From assembly GCF_963675635.1 (NCBI RefSeq), contig NZ_OY776488.1:186001-250000 (forward strand): a DNA stretch of 64,000 bases. Direction: 5' to 3'. Source of the DNA: an uncultured Pseudodesulfovibrio sp. Lineage in GTDB: Bacteria > Desulfobacterota > Desulfovibrionia > Desulfovibrionales > Desulfovibrionaceae. This document shows positions 8,746 through 20,000 of the stretch, one piece after another. Numbering within the stretch: position 1 is the stretch's first letter; the number at the start of each line of letters is the position of its first letter. Position numbers and translations under genes: made by a program. The notes below the pieces were generated by a model. That model saw nothing but the letters and a program-made list of their open reading frames with translations, was not told the DNA's origin and searched no databases.

Positions 8746-9583
8746 TTGCAACGCGTTGATCTGCTGCAACGCGACATGCATAATCGCCCCGAGACAGAAT
8801 TCCTTTAGGATTTAACAGAAGAAGCTCGCCAACCGTGCAACGCGGATAGATCCTGTTCGAGTTTTTCCCCACCGAACAATCCCGATTCACTTGGAGAGTC
8901 CATGGATATCTCCACCATCCACGACTCGCAACGAGCTATGCCCCTGTGCGCTCCTAGTTGCCGTTTGCTGACGAACTCAGTGACTGGCGCGTACCCTGAC
9001 ATGGAATCTCGGACAACATGGGCGTTGAACTCAACAGTAAATCTTCCTCTCTTCTCGGATTTCGGAAAGCCTCCTGTGGATTCCACATGACCACCACATA
9101 CTGTGCTCCAGTTCCTTAGGCCACGTGTCCTTTCACGGGGGGTCGGTTGAAAAGTGGGTCGCCGTTGTCCTTTTAGGTGACAGGAGTGTCGCCCTTTCGC
9201 GGAGGGGGGGATTGATGCTCCGGCCTTGAAACCAGCTTTGTACAGTTGTTTGTAGCCTCCTCATTGGGGCGTTGAGCAATGTCGGAGTATGCGGGCGTTT
9301 GGTTGGTATGGTCATGTGTCTTTATAAAAACAGACTGCATGTCCGTTCTTTCTTTCCTGTGCCTTATGTCCCAATCCACATCCACCGGGACCTTCAGTGT
9401 TTTTTGTAGGCATGTTTCATTTCCGGCTTCGAAAAAAGCGCAATATAGGTTGACTGATAAAATGTTGAGAAGTTTGTTCGTTGAGAGATCCAACCTTGGC
9501 AGACTTCGTGATTTCAATGGTCCTGTTCGCTCTTGTAATATGGCGTGCAAAGGGAATGTGTCTTCAAAACTTTTTATCAATGA
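8746..9583. other. Gene-free region of ~840 bp
   Basis: I find no gene with a ribosome site and recognisable protein. The longest open frames (9279-9593 plus, 9173-9622 minus) overlap each other and look like chance. It may be an eroded gene, but I cannot name it. Confidence 0.4.
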
Positions 9584-9600
9584 TGGCACGTAGATTGCTG
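9584..9600 (+). promoter_or_regulatory. Sigma-54 promoter for 9782 operon
   Basis: TGGCAC-N5-TTGCTG matches the -24/-12 consensus with exact spacing. It lies about 180 bp upstream of the kinase-like/pseudo-receiver gene and its SulP partner. Confidence 0.65.
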
Positions 9601-9781
9601 ATAGGGTTTTCGAACCGATCACGCAACATGCTTCGACTTTCGCCCGAATGATCGACTGGAATGCCGAAACAATGAAAGCAGTGCCAGTCGCAGTTGATCA
9701 AGCAGTTTGTGCAGCCGGATGTATTCTGAGTGTGTCTAACCTGTTGCCGCCAGAAAATGGCGGGATGTAACGAGAGAGATA

Positions 9782-11311
9782 ATGATTGCCATCACCGTTT
9801 TCAACGGCCTGTATTGTAGCGCTCATCAAGTGGTTGAGGAAATGATGCATGCCACGGGATATCGTTTGGTAACCGACCAGGAAGTCATCGCTGACGCTGC
9901 CAAGTTGTCCGGCATGGACGAAGATGTCCTGGCAGGTGTCTTCCCAAGTGAGAAATATGCCGCAAAATCTCGCAGTTCATACAATGGCGAGGCTGTCGGC
10001 TGGCTGCGTCTTGCCATGGCATACAAACTTTCCGAAAGACGTAATTTGATATTTCACGGCTACTCGGCCCTTCTTCTCCCCCCGAAGATGCAGCATGTCT
10101 TGCGGGTATGCCTTGTTTCCGAAATCAAGGAACGTATGCTGGAGGGCGCACGAGCGGGAGAATGCCCCGAGCAGGAGCTGCGTGACCATATTTTCGCGAA
10201 CGATCTGGCCCGGGCCAATTGGGTCATGACCCATACTGACAGCACTGATCCCTGGGATGAGTGTCTCTACGACCTTGTTCTTCCTGTGGCATCCCAGAGT
10301 GCTCGGCAGAGTGCGTGCCGGGTCATGGAATTATTGTGTAAAGTTGCCGCGCAAAACGGGGACTCTTCCCGAGAAAGTTTGGATGATTTCCTGTTGTCCG
10401 CAAAGGTTCAGGTGAATATTTCCCACTGGGGTAATTGCGTTTCCGTTACCGCCAAAGGGGATTCGATCTCACTGAGTTTCAACGAGCATGAAAAGACCTT
10501 AAGCGAGGTGAACCGTGATCTGTGCGATCTCGTTTCTGGTCTTGATGGCGTGAAGAGCGTGTATGTCTGCATCGACAGGTTGTATAATCAGGCTGACGTC
10601 CACTGTATGCCGAGACGCCGGCCCCCATCCCGCAATCGTGCCAACAGTAGTTCTGGTGGAGGGGCGTTCGATTTGTCACTTTGCGAATCGTCCGGTCGCC
10701 GGAGGGAGGACTTCGCGCTGGCAGCCAGGGTTCATGCCGTTTTGGCCCGAGATGGTTATCCCATTTCTGTTTATGCAGATGACGGTGCTATTTCCCTGGC
10801 AATCATGAGTCATGCGACTATGTTGCAAGTTGTTGCGCGAAAGCTGTGCAGCCTTGTTTCACGCATCGATGGCGTAAAGAATGTTGAAGTAGGGCTTGTT
10901 CAGACCTATCACAAGACGCCAGCATATAGCGGCTTGAGGCAGAGAATGGCGTCCCGGATTTTGCTTGAGGATGACCGAAAATTCCCTCTGTCTCTGCCCG
11001 AATGTCTTCGGACACGCGATCACATATCCATTGCTGTGTACGATGGGGAAACGGTTCTAAGTGACAATAATGAACGCAAACCGGAAATTGTCCTTCTTGA
11101 CGCCGATCTACCCGGACTCGACGGAATTGAGGCAGTCCGGCGGGTGAGACTGAATAATCCCGAAGCAAAGCTGCTCGTCATCTCTGACCGAGAGCGCGAT
11201 GATTATATGAACATGGGCGTTTCCGCCTACCTCCACAAACCTGTCACAGCCGCAGTCCTGGGTGATGCCATCAGAGGCGCAGCAGCAGGTACTCTTTACA
11301 GCTCGGTTTGA
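9782..11311 (+). CDS. Cytidylate-kinase-like, double BON-like, pseudo-receiver protein
   Basis: A 509-residue multidomain protein. Residues 1-190 resemble the cytidylate-kinase-like family (MIAITVFNGLYCSAHQ, YRLVTDQEVIADAAKLSG), but the P-loop Lys-Ser/Thr is absent, so catalysis is doubtful. Two repeated modules follow (near 205-270 and 315-380), each ending in a BON-like LCDLVSGLDGVKSVYV / LCSLVSRIDGVKNVEV. The C-terminus (about 400-509) is receiver-like with LLDADLPGLDG, VISD and YLHKPV, but lacks the N-terminal Asp pair. The SulP permease gene follows about 190 bp downstream on the same strand, so a role in controlling anion uptake is plausible. Domain assignments are by pattern. Confidence 0.6.
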   Translation: MIAITVFNGLYCSAHQVVEEMMHATGYRLVTDQEVIADAAKLSGMDEDVLAGVFPSEKYAAKSRSSYNGEAVGWLRLAMAYKLSERRNLIFHGYSALLLPPKMQHVLRVCLVSEIKERMLEGARAGECPEQELRDHIFANDLARANWVMTHTDSTDPWDECLYDLVLPVASQSARQSACRVMELLCKVAAQNGDSSRESLDDFLLSAKVQVNISHWGNCVSVTAKGDSISLSFNEHEKTLSEVNRDLCDLVSGLDGVKSVYVCIDRLYNQADVHCMPRRRPPSRNRANSSSGGGAFDLSLCESSGRRREDFALAARVHAVLARDGYPISVYADDGAISLAIMSHATMLQVVARKLCSLVSRIDGVKNVEVGLVQTYHKTPAYSGLRQRMASRILLEDDRKFPLSLPECLRTRDHISIAVYDGETVLSDNNERKPEIVLLDADLPGLDGIEAVRRVRLNNPEAKLLVISDRERDDYMNMGVSAYLHKPVTAAVLGDAIRGAAAGTLYSSV

Positions 11312-11501
11312 CGCCGCAGGTACTGGAGCTGTCCGCAATCCAGATTGAGGAGTCTTCACCCGGTGGGGTGGCATGAGCTTCTTTTTCCCGAGGGCAGGGC
11401 ATGTGCGCCATTAATTCGCGCACGTTCCCTTTCCCGGAAATGGCGCGTGCCGAATGACGCTGTTATTGTGCTTATAGAACATAATCTTCAAGGAATACAA
11501 A

Positions 11502-13157
11502 ATGATGGCAAACGGTTATAGTTTGAAAACCCTGCGTGGAGATGCGTTGGGAGGGCTGACCGCTGGCATTGTTGCCTTGCCACTTGCTTTGGCTTTCGGA
11601 GTGGCATCGGGCGCTGGTCCAGCCGCAGGTTTGTACGGGGCTATCGCCCTCGGTTTTTTTGCAGCCCTGTTTGGGGGCACCCGGACGCAGGTGTCTGGAC
11701 CGACTGGGCCGATGACCATAATAGCCGCTTCGGCCATAGTGGCGTATCCAAATGACTGGCAATATGTAGTGGCCGTTTTCCTGGTGACAGGATTGATACA
11801 GGTTGTACTTGGCGCTGCACGTCTGGGTTCTTTTGTACGGTTCATTCCTTACCCGGTGGTTTCGGGTTTCATGAGCGGAATCGGCGTCATCATCATTCTT
11901 CTTCAAATACAGCCGTTGCTGGGGGGGGCCTCAGTCAATTCTCCGATGGCGGCAATTCTTGGCATGGGGTCTGCTTTAGCCAGCATCCAGTGGCCAGCGC
12001 TCCTCTTGGGATTGCTGACTGTATGCGTAGTCTTTCTTATCCCTCCCAAGGTTACACGCATCATTCCTTCGCCTCTCGTTGCCCTGCTTCTAGGGACAGG
12101 TATTGCCTCGTGGTTCAATATGGATGTTGCCACGATCGGCGAAATTCCTTCGACGCTCCCTGTCCCCGCATTGCCTGGCTTTGCCGTTTCCGAGATCGGG
12201 CGGATCTTCGGCTTGGGAGTGGTCCTCGCCGCATTGGGAACCATAGACTCTCTCTTGACATCCATCGTGGCTGACTCTCTTACTCGAGAAAAACATAATT
12301 CGAATCGTGAACTTATCGGGCAGGGGATCGGTAACATGATTGCGGCTATGTTCGGAGGTCTTCCCGGAGCTGGCGCCACTATGCGGACGGTCGTAAATAT
12401 TAAGGCTGGAGGCTCTACACGAGTGTCCGGCATGGTTCATTCCCTGTTTCTTCTGGCCGTACTGCTTGGCCTCGGTCCCTTGGCGTCATGCATTCCCTTA
12501 ACCGTGCTTGCCGGCATTCTGGTAAAAGTCGGCGTGGATATCATTGATTATCGAATGATTTCACTCATAAAAAAAGCTCCTCGTGCGGATTTTCTGATCA
12601 TGGCTGTCGTCTTTGGCGTCACGGTTTTTGTGGATCTCATCGTTGCTGTAGCCGTGGGAATGACTCTCGCAGCAATGATGGTTGCCATTCGTACTGCCCG
12701 ACAGTGCAGCGTGAGCATAACGGAAGTCGAGAATTGTTCAAATGCCGTTGAGGCCGAAGACTCTATTCAGCGTGAAACCGACTATCGGATTCAGGTTGTG
12801 ACCATTCGTGGACCGTTTTTCTTCGGCACTACAGCCAATATGCAGGACAAACTGGCTACGATGCTCGGGACACAGGTCGTGGTGTTGAACTGTCTGGATG
12901 TGCCTTTTATGGATCTTTCAGCGGTATTCGCGTTGAGCGAAACCGTGGAAAAGTTGCAATCGGCCAATGTATCTGTCCTGCTTGCCGTAAGAGATGACCA
13001 ACGCGACAAACTGCAACGACTTGGATTGGGGAAGATTCTCGACAAGAATGCCTATTTCGGGAGCCATGAGTCGGTACTGGCTGCTGCGCGATCCATATTG
13101 GTGCAGGACGGCACGGGCCTCACCTGCAAAGTCGGTGAGCAACATCAAGCGGTTTGA
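11502..13157 (+). CDS. SulP family anion permease with STAS domain
   Basis: A 551-residue transporter of the SLC26/SulP family. It has a membrane domain of some 12-14 segments with the early signature LPLALAFGVASGAGPAAGLYGAI and the GPTGPMT motif. A cytoplasmic STAS domain follows from about residue 430, containing NCLDVPFMDLSAVFAL. Members move sulfate, bicarbonate or other anions, often with Na+ or H+. In this organism sulfate import for respiration is likely, but bicarbonate cannot be excluded. It is preceded by the kinase-like/pseudo-receiver gene in the same direction. Confidence 0.9.
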   Translation: MMANGYSLKTLRGDALGGLTAGIVALPLALAFGVASGAGPAAGLYGAIALGFFAALFGGTRTQVSGPTGPMTIIAASAIVAYPNDWQYVVAVFLVTGLIQVVLGAARLGSFVRFIPYPVVSGFMSGIGVIIILLQIQPLLGGASVNSPMAAILGMGSALASIQWPALLLGLLTVCVVFLIPPKVTRIIPSPLVALLLGTGIASWFNMDVATIGEIPSTLPVPALPGFAVSEIGRIFGLGVVLAALGTIDSLLTSIVADSLTREKHNSNRELIGQGIGNMIAAMFGGLPGAGATMRTVVNIKAGGSTRVSGMVHSLFLLAVLLGLGPLASCIPLTVLAGILVKVGVDIIDYRMISLIKKAPRADFLIMAVVFGVTVFVDLIVAVAVGMTLAAMMVAIRTARQCSVSITEVENCSNAVEAEDSIQRETDYRIQVVTIRGPFFFGTTANMQDKLATMLGTQVVVLNCLDVPFMDLSAVFALSETVEKLQSANVSVLLAVRDDQRDKLQRLGLGKILDKNAYFGSHESVLAAARSILVQDGTGLTCKVGEQHQAV

Positions 13158-13601
13158 CGAGATAATTCAATAAAACAAGGTTGTTAATAGTTAACATGCA
13201 TGCGCCGTTCCCTTGTTCAGGGAGCAGCCTCTCGCACTATAACTTCCGGCCAAGTGGCACATTTGTACTCGGTGATACAAATTGTACCTGCCATGCTTTT
13301 CACGACAATAGGTCTAGCGGTGCAACACGTTCTTTATATCGTTGACGTTGCAACGGGGTATTGCGCCCCATCCACGTCCGCGTTTTACGGGAAATTTGAT
13401 GAGCGAATTCAAATATAGATCGTCATTCCCCTTGGTGACCATTCATATGATAGTTTTTTTCATAACTTTTATTCTTTATTCTTATTTTTAATGACTTAAA
13501 AACTTCAAATCTCTAACCGTCAGGTATGTTAGTATATTTGTTGTTATAAAAAATGAAGGCGTAAAAAGTAAAAAGAATACCCTGTTCGATAATTTGGTCT
13601 T

Positions 13602-13659
13602 TTAACGGGACTACACGTCAGGGAAATTACGGTCTGTGCCGTGTTTTCGGTCCCGTTAA
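13602..13659. ncRNA. Structured element, long interrupted hairpin
   Basis: Arms TTAACGGGAC (13602-13611) and GTCCCGTTAA (13650-13659) pair perfectly. Inside, ACACG (13613-13617) pairs with CGTGT (13640-13644), or alternatively ACGG (13629-13632) with CCGT (13639-13642). It lies between convergent genes, 445 bp from SulP, so it is not an ordinary SulP terminator. It may be a small RNA or an element end. Confidence 0.4.
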
Positions 13660-13816
13660 CCATATCAAATATTTTTTTGATTGACCCGGATTGGACTGAG
13701 CTTGATTTTAAAAAACTGGGTCATGGTTCAGGGTGGAACTCGGTACCTAAGAGATACTTTTGTATATCCATAAAGAGAGTTAACCGCTGAATTCATTCAA
13801 AGCATCTCAAGAGTCA

Positions 13817-13898
13817 GGGGGGTACTGTTTCTGTCTCAAACAGGTGAGAAGGCTTGGGAGGACCGTCCTTCCAAGCCTTCTCGCTGGCTGTACCCCTT
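13817..13898. ncRNA. Three-way-junction-like structured element
   Basis: Outer stem GGGGTAC (13819-13825) with GTACCCC (13890-13896). Inside it are a small hairpin TGTTT/AAACA (13826-13842) and a long hairpin 13846-13882 whose arms GAGAAGGCTTGG and CCAAGCCTTCTC extend through AGGAC/GTCCT. It could be a bidirectional terminator or a structured small RNA. Confidence 0.45.
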
Positions 13899-13965
13899 GA
13901 CACAATGGGACTCATTTTCTGCATCTGCTCATATGAGAAAACGAGTTGCCTTTTCCGAAATGTAT

Positions 13966-13995
13966 CTCGGGCCCGACCCTGAGGTCGGGCCCGAG
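13966..13995 (-). terminator. 13-bp GC-rich hairpin after the adhesin gene
   Basis: Perfect arms 13966-13978 and 13983-13995 with loop CTGA, starting 11 bp past the adhesin stop codon on the minus strand. There is no strong U-run, but stem strength and position suggest termination. Confidence 0.65.
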
Positions 13996-14005
13996 TTGGT
14001 TGTAG

Positions 14006-17000
14006 TTAAATGATTGCATCGTTTCCGGAGTCGATAATGGACTGGATCAATGCGTTCAAATCGTCACTGGTTGTGATTTCCACGACCTGATTGACCGCAT
14101 CGTTCACTGGGGTGACGCCCAGAAGGTTGACAACAATGTCATCACTTCCGTCGATGTCGGTGAATACGAGGTTCACGTCATTGGTGTTGGATGTGATCTC
14201 GACCGTAGCACCTTCCAGATTGCCCAGAGCGAGGCTGTCAACATCGCTGAAGTCGAAGATGTCGATAGAGGTTGCATCACTTCCGAGGTTCTCGGGATCA
14301 ATGACTATCATGTCTGATCCTGCGCCGGAGTAAACGTCGTCACCATCTACGGGGAAGATGACGTCGTCGCTGGCGCTGCCCAGCACTGTGCCGGAGCCGC
14401 CCAGAACATTACCTGTGTTTACATTCAACGAGACTTCGATGAATGCGGTGTCAGTGCCGCCGGAACCATCCGATACTGTGTATTCGAAGACATCGGTAGA
14501 ACTTGAATCGAGGTTCTGCCATCCGCCTTCGCCGTTTACTTCTTCGAACGGGGTGTATGCCCATTCTCCGGTGTCGTAGACCTTCAGCGAACCGAATTCA
14601 CCGTTGATGGAGAAGTAATCTCCGTCAATGTCACTGCCCGTGGTCGGCGTGTTGCCGGGGGCGTTAGTGCTATCGACATCGGTTACGCTCAGTTCGAGCA
14701 GGCTCATGTTGCCTGCGGCGACTGCGGAGTCAAAGTCCACGTTGTCCACGTCGTAGTCGTTCGCAAGTACATTGCCATCTGCCACGCCGGAGATGGAGCT
14801 TTCTCCACCAGTCACGGTGGTCAGGCTTTCCATGCCGAATGAACCGTCAGGTATGAAGACGATGGTGTCGAATTCAAAGCCCGGGGTGATGTATACAGCG
14901 TTTCCGACGTTGGTGAACAAGGTAGGAGTCCCGCCTCCAACGGGGTAGACATATGCATTTACGTGGTTTGAACCCTGAGCGATGAATTCGATGCTGAACG
15001 AAGTTTGAGGATCATCGAACTCGAAGGTGATCTGCTCAGTGGCGCCGGTGTCGTCGACCTTTTGGTCATCACTGGGACCGCCTGTGTAGATACCGAGGTG
15101 TTGATCGTTGCCCCAGGTGGTGAATGCGACATCGCTGACGGGATCTCCGAAGCTGTCAAAAGCCTGGGCAGTCAGTGAGTAGCCAGGACCGTTGTAGACA
15201 GAGCCGGAGATATTGCTCCAATCATCAATGACGGTGACGACCGAGGTCTCGATGAATATGTCATGAGAGCCGTCATGAACTGCGATGGGGGTGTCGTTGG
15301 CCGGATCAATGGTGATGGTCAACGTTGCCGTATCTGTCAGTGCGCCGCCGGATTGGTTGTCGGACACCTCATAGGTGAAGACATCTGTAACTGCCGCGTC
15401 ATCGATGTTCAACGGATCGGTCGCATCCTTATCCTCGACGTAGTGGTAACTTCCGTCCTCATTTATGTACAGGGTGCCCCAAACTCCTTCGATCACATGG
15501 TCAGCCACATATTCGGTACTGGTCCGGGCAGGCGGAGTGCCGCCGCCGGTGTAGTCGATGCCGGAGACCGTGAGTTCGGGCGTGCCGATATCGCCGAGAT
15601 CAACGTTGTCGATGTCGGTGTCATTTGCGAGCACGTTGCCGAACACATCTCCTGCCGCAGCTGCGTCCACTGCCTCGGTAAAGGCGTTGGTATCAAGCGT
15701 CGCGACCGGCGAGTCGTTGGCACCACTGATGGTGATGGTCAACGTTGCCGTGTCTGTCAGTGCGCCGCCGGACTGGTTGTCGGACACCTCATAGGTGAAG
15801 ACATCCGTGACCGGTGCATCGTCGGTGTTCAGCGGATCTGTTGCGTTCTTGTCCTCGACATAATGGTAGCTGCCGTCGTTGTTCAGGTACAGGGTGCCGA
15901 ACTCGCCTTCCACAATGTGGTCAGCCACGTAGGCCGTGCTGGTGCGGGCAGGCGGAGTGCCGCCGCCGGTGTAGTCGATGTCGGAGACCGTGAGTTCGGG
16001 CGTGCCGACTTCGCCGAGATCAACGTTGTCGATGTCGGTGTCATTTGCGAGCACGTTGCCGAACACATCTCCTGCCGCAGCTGCGTCCACTGCCTCGGTA
16101 AAGGCGTTGGTATCAAGCGTCGCGACCGGCGAGTCATTGGCACCACTGATGGTGATGGTCAACGTTGCCGTATCTGTCAGTGCGCCGCCGGACTGGTTGT
16201 CGGACACCTCATAGGTGAAGACATCCGTGACCGGTGCATCGTCGGTGTTCAGCGGATCGGTTGCGTTCTTGTCCTCGACATAATGGTAGCTGCCGTCGTT
16301 GTTCAGGTACAGGGTACCGAACTCGCCTTCCACGATGTGGTCAGCCACGTAGGCCGTGCTGGTGCGGGCAGGCGGAGTGCCGCCGCCGGTGTAGTCGATG
16401 TCGGAGACCGTGAGTTCGGGCGTGCCGACTTCGCCGAGATCAACGTTGTCGATGTCGGTGTCATTGGCGAGCACGTTGCCGAACACGTCTGCTGCCGCGG
16501 CTGTGTCCACTGCCTCGGTAAAGGCGTTGGTATCAAGCGTCGCGACCGGCGAGTCATTGGCACCACTGATGGTGATGGTCAACGTTGCCGTGTCGGTCAG
16601 TGCGCCGCCGGACTGGTTGTCGGACACCTCATAGGTGAAGACATCCGTGACCGGTGCATCGTCGGTGTTCAGCGGATCTGTTGCGTTCTTGTCCTCGACA
16701 TAATGGTAGCTGCCGTCGTTGTTCAGGTACAGGGTACCGAACTCGCCTTCCACGATGTGGTCAGCCACGTAGGCCGTGCTGGTGCGGGCAGGCGGAGTGC
16801 CGCCGCCGGTGTAGTCGATGTCGGAGACCGTGAGTTCGGGCGTGCCGACTTCGCCGAGATCAACGTTGTCGATGTCGGTGTCATTGGCGAGCACGTTGCC
16901 GAACACGTCTGCTGCCGCGGCTGTATCCACTGCCTCGGTAAAGGCGTTGGTATCAAGCGTCGCGACCGGCGAGTCATTGGCACCACTGATGGTGATGGTC

Positions 17001-20000
17001 AACGTTGCCGTATCTGTCAGTGCGCCGCCGGACTGGTTGTCGGACACCTCATAGGTGAAGACATCCGTGACCGGTGCATCGTCGGTGTTCAGCGGATCGG
17101 TTGCGTTCTTGTCCTCGACATAATGGTAGCTGCCGTCGTTGTTCAGGTACAGGGTACCGAACTCGCCTTCCACGATGTGGTCAGCCACGTAGGCCGTGCT
17201 GGTGCGGGCAGGCGGAGTGCCGCCGCCGGTGTAGTCGATGTCGGAGACCGTGAGTTCGGGCGTGCCGACTTCGCCGAGATCAACGTTGTCGATGTCGGTG
17301 TCATTGGCGAGCACGTTGCCGAACACGTCTGCTGCCGCGGCTGTATCCACCGCCTCGGTAAAGGCGTTGGTATCAAGCGTCGCGACCGGCGAGTCATTGG
17401 CACCACTGATGGTGATGGTCAACGTTGCCGTGTCGGTCAGTGCGCCGCCGGACTGGTTGTCGGACACCTCATAGGTGAAGACATCCGTGACCGGTGCATC
17501 GTCGGTGTTCAGCGGATCTGTTGCGTTCTTGTCCTCGACATAATGGTAGCTGCCGTCGTTGTTCAGGTACAGGGTACCGAACTCGCCTTCCACGATGTGG
17601 TCAGCCACGTAGGCCGTGCTGGTGCGGGCAGGCGGAGTGCCGCCGCCGGTGTAGTCGATGTCGGAGACCGTGAGTTCGGGCGTGCCGACTTCGCCGAGAT
17701 CAACGTTGTCGATGTCGGTGTCATTGGCGAGCACGTTGCCGAACACGTCTGCTGCCGCGGCTGTATCCACTGCCTCGGTAAAGGCGTTGGTATCAAGCGT
17801 CGCGACCGGCGAGTCATTGGCACCACTGATGGTGATGGTCAACGTTGCCGTATCTGTCAGTGCGCCGCCGGACTGGTTGTCGGACACCTCATAGGTGAAG
17901 ACATCCGTGACCGGTGCATCGTCGGTGTTCAGCGGATCGGTTGCGTTCTTGTCCTCGACATAATGGTAGCTGCCGTCGTTGTTCAGGTACAGGGTACCGA
18001 ACTCGCCTTCCACGATGTGGTCAGCCACGTAGGCCGTGCTGGTGCGGGCAGGCGGAGTGCCGCCGCCGGTGTAGTCGATGTCGGAGACCGTGAGTTCGGG
18101 CGTGCCGACTTCGCCGAGATCGACGTTGTCGATGTCGGTGTCATTGGCGAGCACGTTGCCGAACACGTCTGCTGCCGCGGCTGCGTCCACTGCCTCGGTA
18201 AAGGCGTTGGTATCAAGCGTCGCGACCGGCGAGTCATTGGCACCACTGATGGTGATGGTCAACGTTGCCGTGTCTGTCAGTGCGCCGCCGGACTGGTTGT
18301 CGGACACCTCATAGGTGAAGACATCCGTGACCGGTGCATCGTCGGTGTTCAGCGGATCTGTCGCGTTCTTGTCCTCGACATAATGGTAGCTGCCGTCGTT
18401 GTTCAGGTACAGGGTACCGAACTCGCCTTCCACGATGTGGTCAGCCACGTAGGCCGTGCTGGTGCGGGCAGGCGGAGTGCCGCCGCCGGTGTAGTCGATG
18501 TCGGAGACCGTGAGTTCGGGCGTGCCGACTTCGCCGAGATCGACGTTGTCGATGTCGGTGTCATTGGCGAGCACGTTGCCAGCGACAATTGCTGCCGTGG
18601 CTTCGTCAATTGCTTCGGTGAACGCACCGGTATCCACAGCTGCCACAGGGGCATCGTTGGAACCGTGGATAGGTATAGTCAGAAGGGCGTAATCAAACTT
18701 GTCACCATCCCACATACTGTAACTGAAGGTTTCGATGAGGTCGTCTTCAGTGTTCAGCGGGTCAGCCTTCTCCTGGTCAAGAACATATTCATAGGAACCG
18801 TTCGTGTTGATAGTGAGCGTCCCGTATTGCCCTTCAACCGTCAGAACGCCATTTTCAGGCGTGTCGTCGTACTGGTAGGTGTCGTAACTGTAAATGCTAG
18901 TGACACCCAGTTCGATGACTCCGTTGGGGTCTGTAGGAATCAGGTCCGCATACGCAGGGTCAAGGTCTTCATATCCGATGTTGTCGACATCGGAATCATT
19001 ATGGAGAACGTTGCCGGTGGTGATTGCAACCCCTGCAACGATTGAGCCTTGTTCAATGATGTCATCAACAGGGGTGTCATTGAAGGCGTCTGGTGCGTCG
19101 TTGCGGCCGACCACGGTGATGGTCAACGAAGCCACGTTGCTGCTGTTGCCGTCGGGATCGATTGCTGTGTAGTTGAATACTTCTTCAACTTCCTGACCTT
19201 CCCGAAGGGGGTCCGCCAGATTCTGGTCGAGTTCATAATGATATGAGCCGTCTGCATATACAGTCAGGATGCCATACAGGCCATTGACCTGGACTCCTGC
19301 ATCGGTCACTGCAATTGCGTCAGGATTGTTTCCTGTAAAGTCTTCTCCGACGAAATCGATTGCATTGACCGAAAGTTCGGTCAGAGCGCCACCTGTTTCG
19401 GGGTAGTCTATGTTGTCAGCGTCGTAGTCGTTGAGAAGCAGGTTGCCTTCAACAAATCCGAGCGGTCCTTGTCCGTTTTCAGTTTCTTCTCCTTCGCCTC
19501 GATTCCATTCATCCTCTATAATGATGTTTACATCGTCGACGGCTACGGGAGGAGTCGGTTCTTCAAGCAATTCGACCGGAATAGGATCGGGCGCTTCTAC
19601 TGAGTGTGTGTCATACGCATCGCCCTGGCCTCCGAGAGCATCCAGGCCAGCAAAAAGACTTCCAGCATCATCAGAATAAGCACCTGCGCCCGAACCGGTT
19701 GCACCGGCATCAGCCGCAGTCTCAATATCTTCTGTTGTGGCTTGGTCCGTCCCTTCAAATGCGAAAAGATACACGCCGCCCGGAACCATTTCGCCGTCCA
19801 TCATTTCAAAGACAGGCGGGTTATCCATTTCAGCAAAAAGCAGATAATCGACAAGGATTATCTTGCCACCGCCTTCTACAAGTATTTCCAAGTTATTTCC
19901 ATTACCAATGAATTCCGCTTCGGAAAGATCAAAGGTAAACTTTATCAGAGTATCCGCCGTAAGTTGATACGACGTTGACTCGCCTGGGCCAGGCAATGAG

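Noticed and set aside
9173-9622. 149-codon minus-strand frame in the gene-free region
   Set aside because: The composition looks random, it overlaps a plus-strand frame of similar quality, and it runs through the sigma-54 promoter.
13200-13418. 72-codon open frame after SulP
   Set aside because: It has no ribosome site and no recognisable content; the DNA around it is AT-rich intergenic.
15301-18660. CRISPR-like regular repeats
   Set aside because: The 420-bp period, coding frame and absence of unique spacers show protein repeats, not a CRISPR array.
15263-19045. A 1260-codon open frame on the plus strand across the adhesin repeats
   Set aside because: It is a shadow of the minus-strand repeats: repetition of a stop-free antisense unit gives a long frame. 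Its product is a low-complexity Val/Gly/Cys repeat with no ribosome site.
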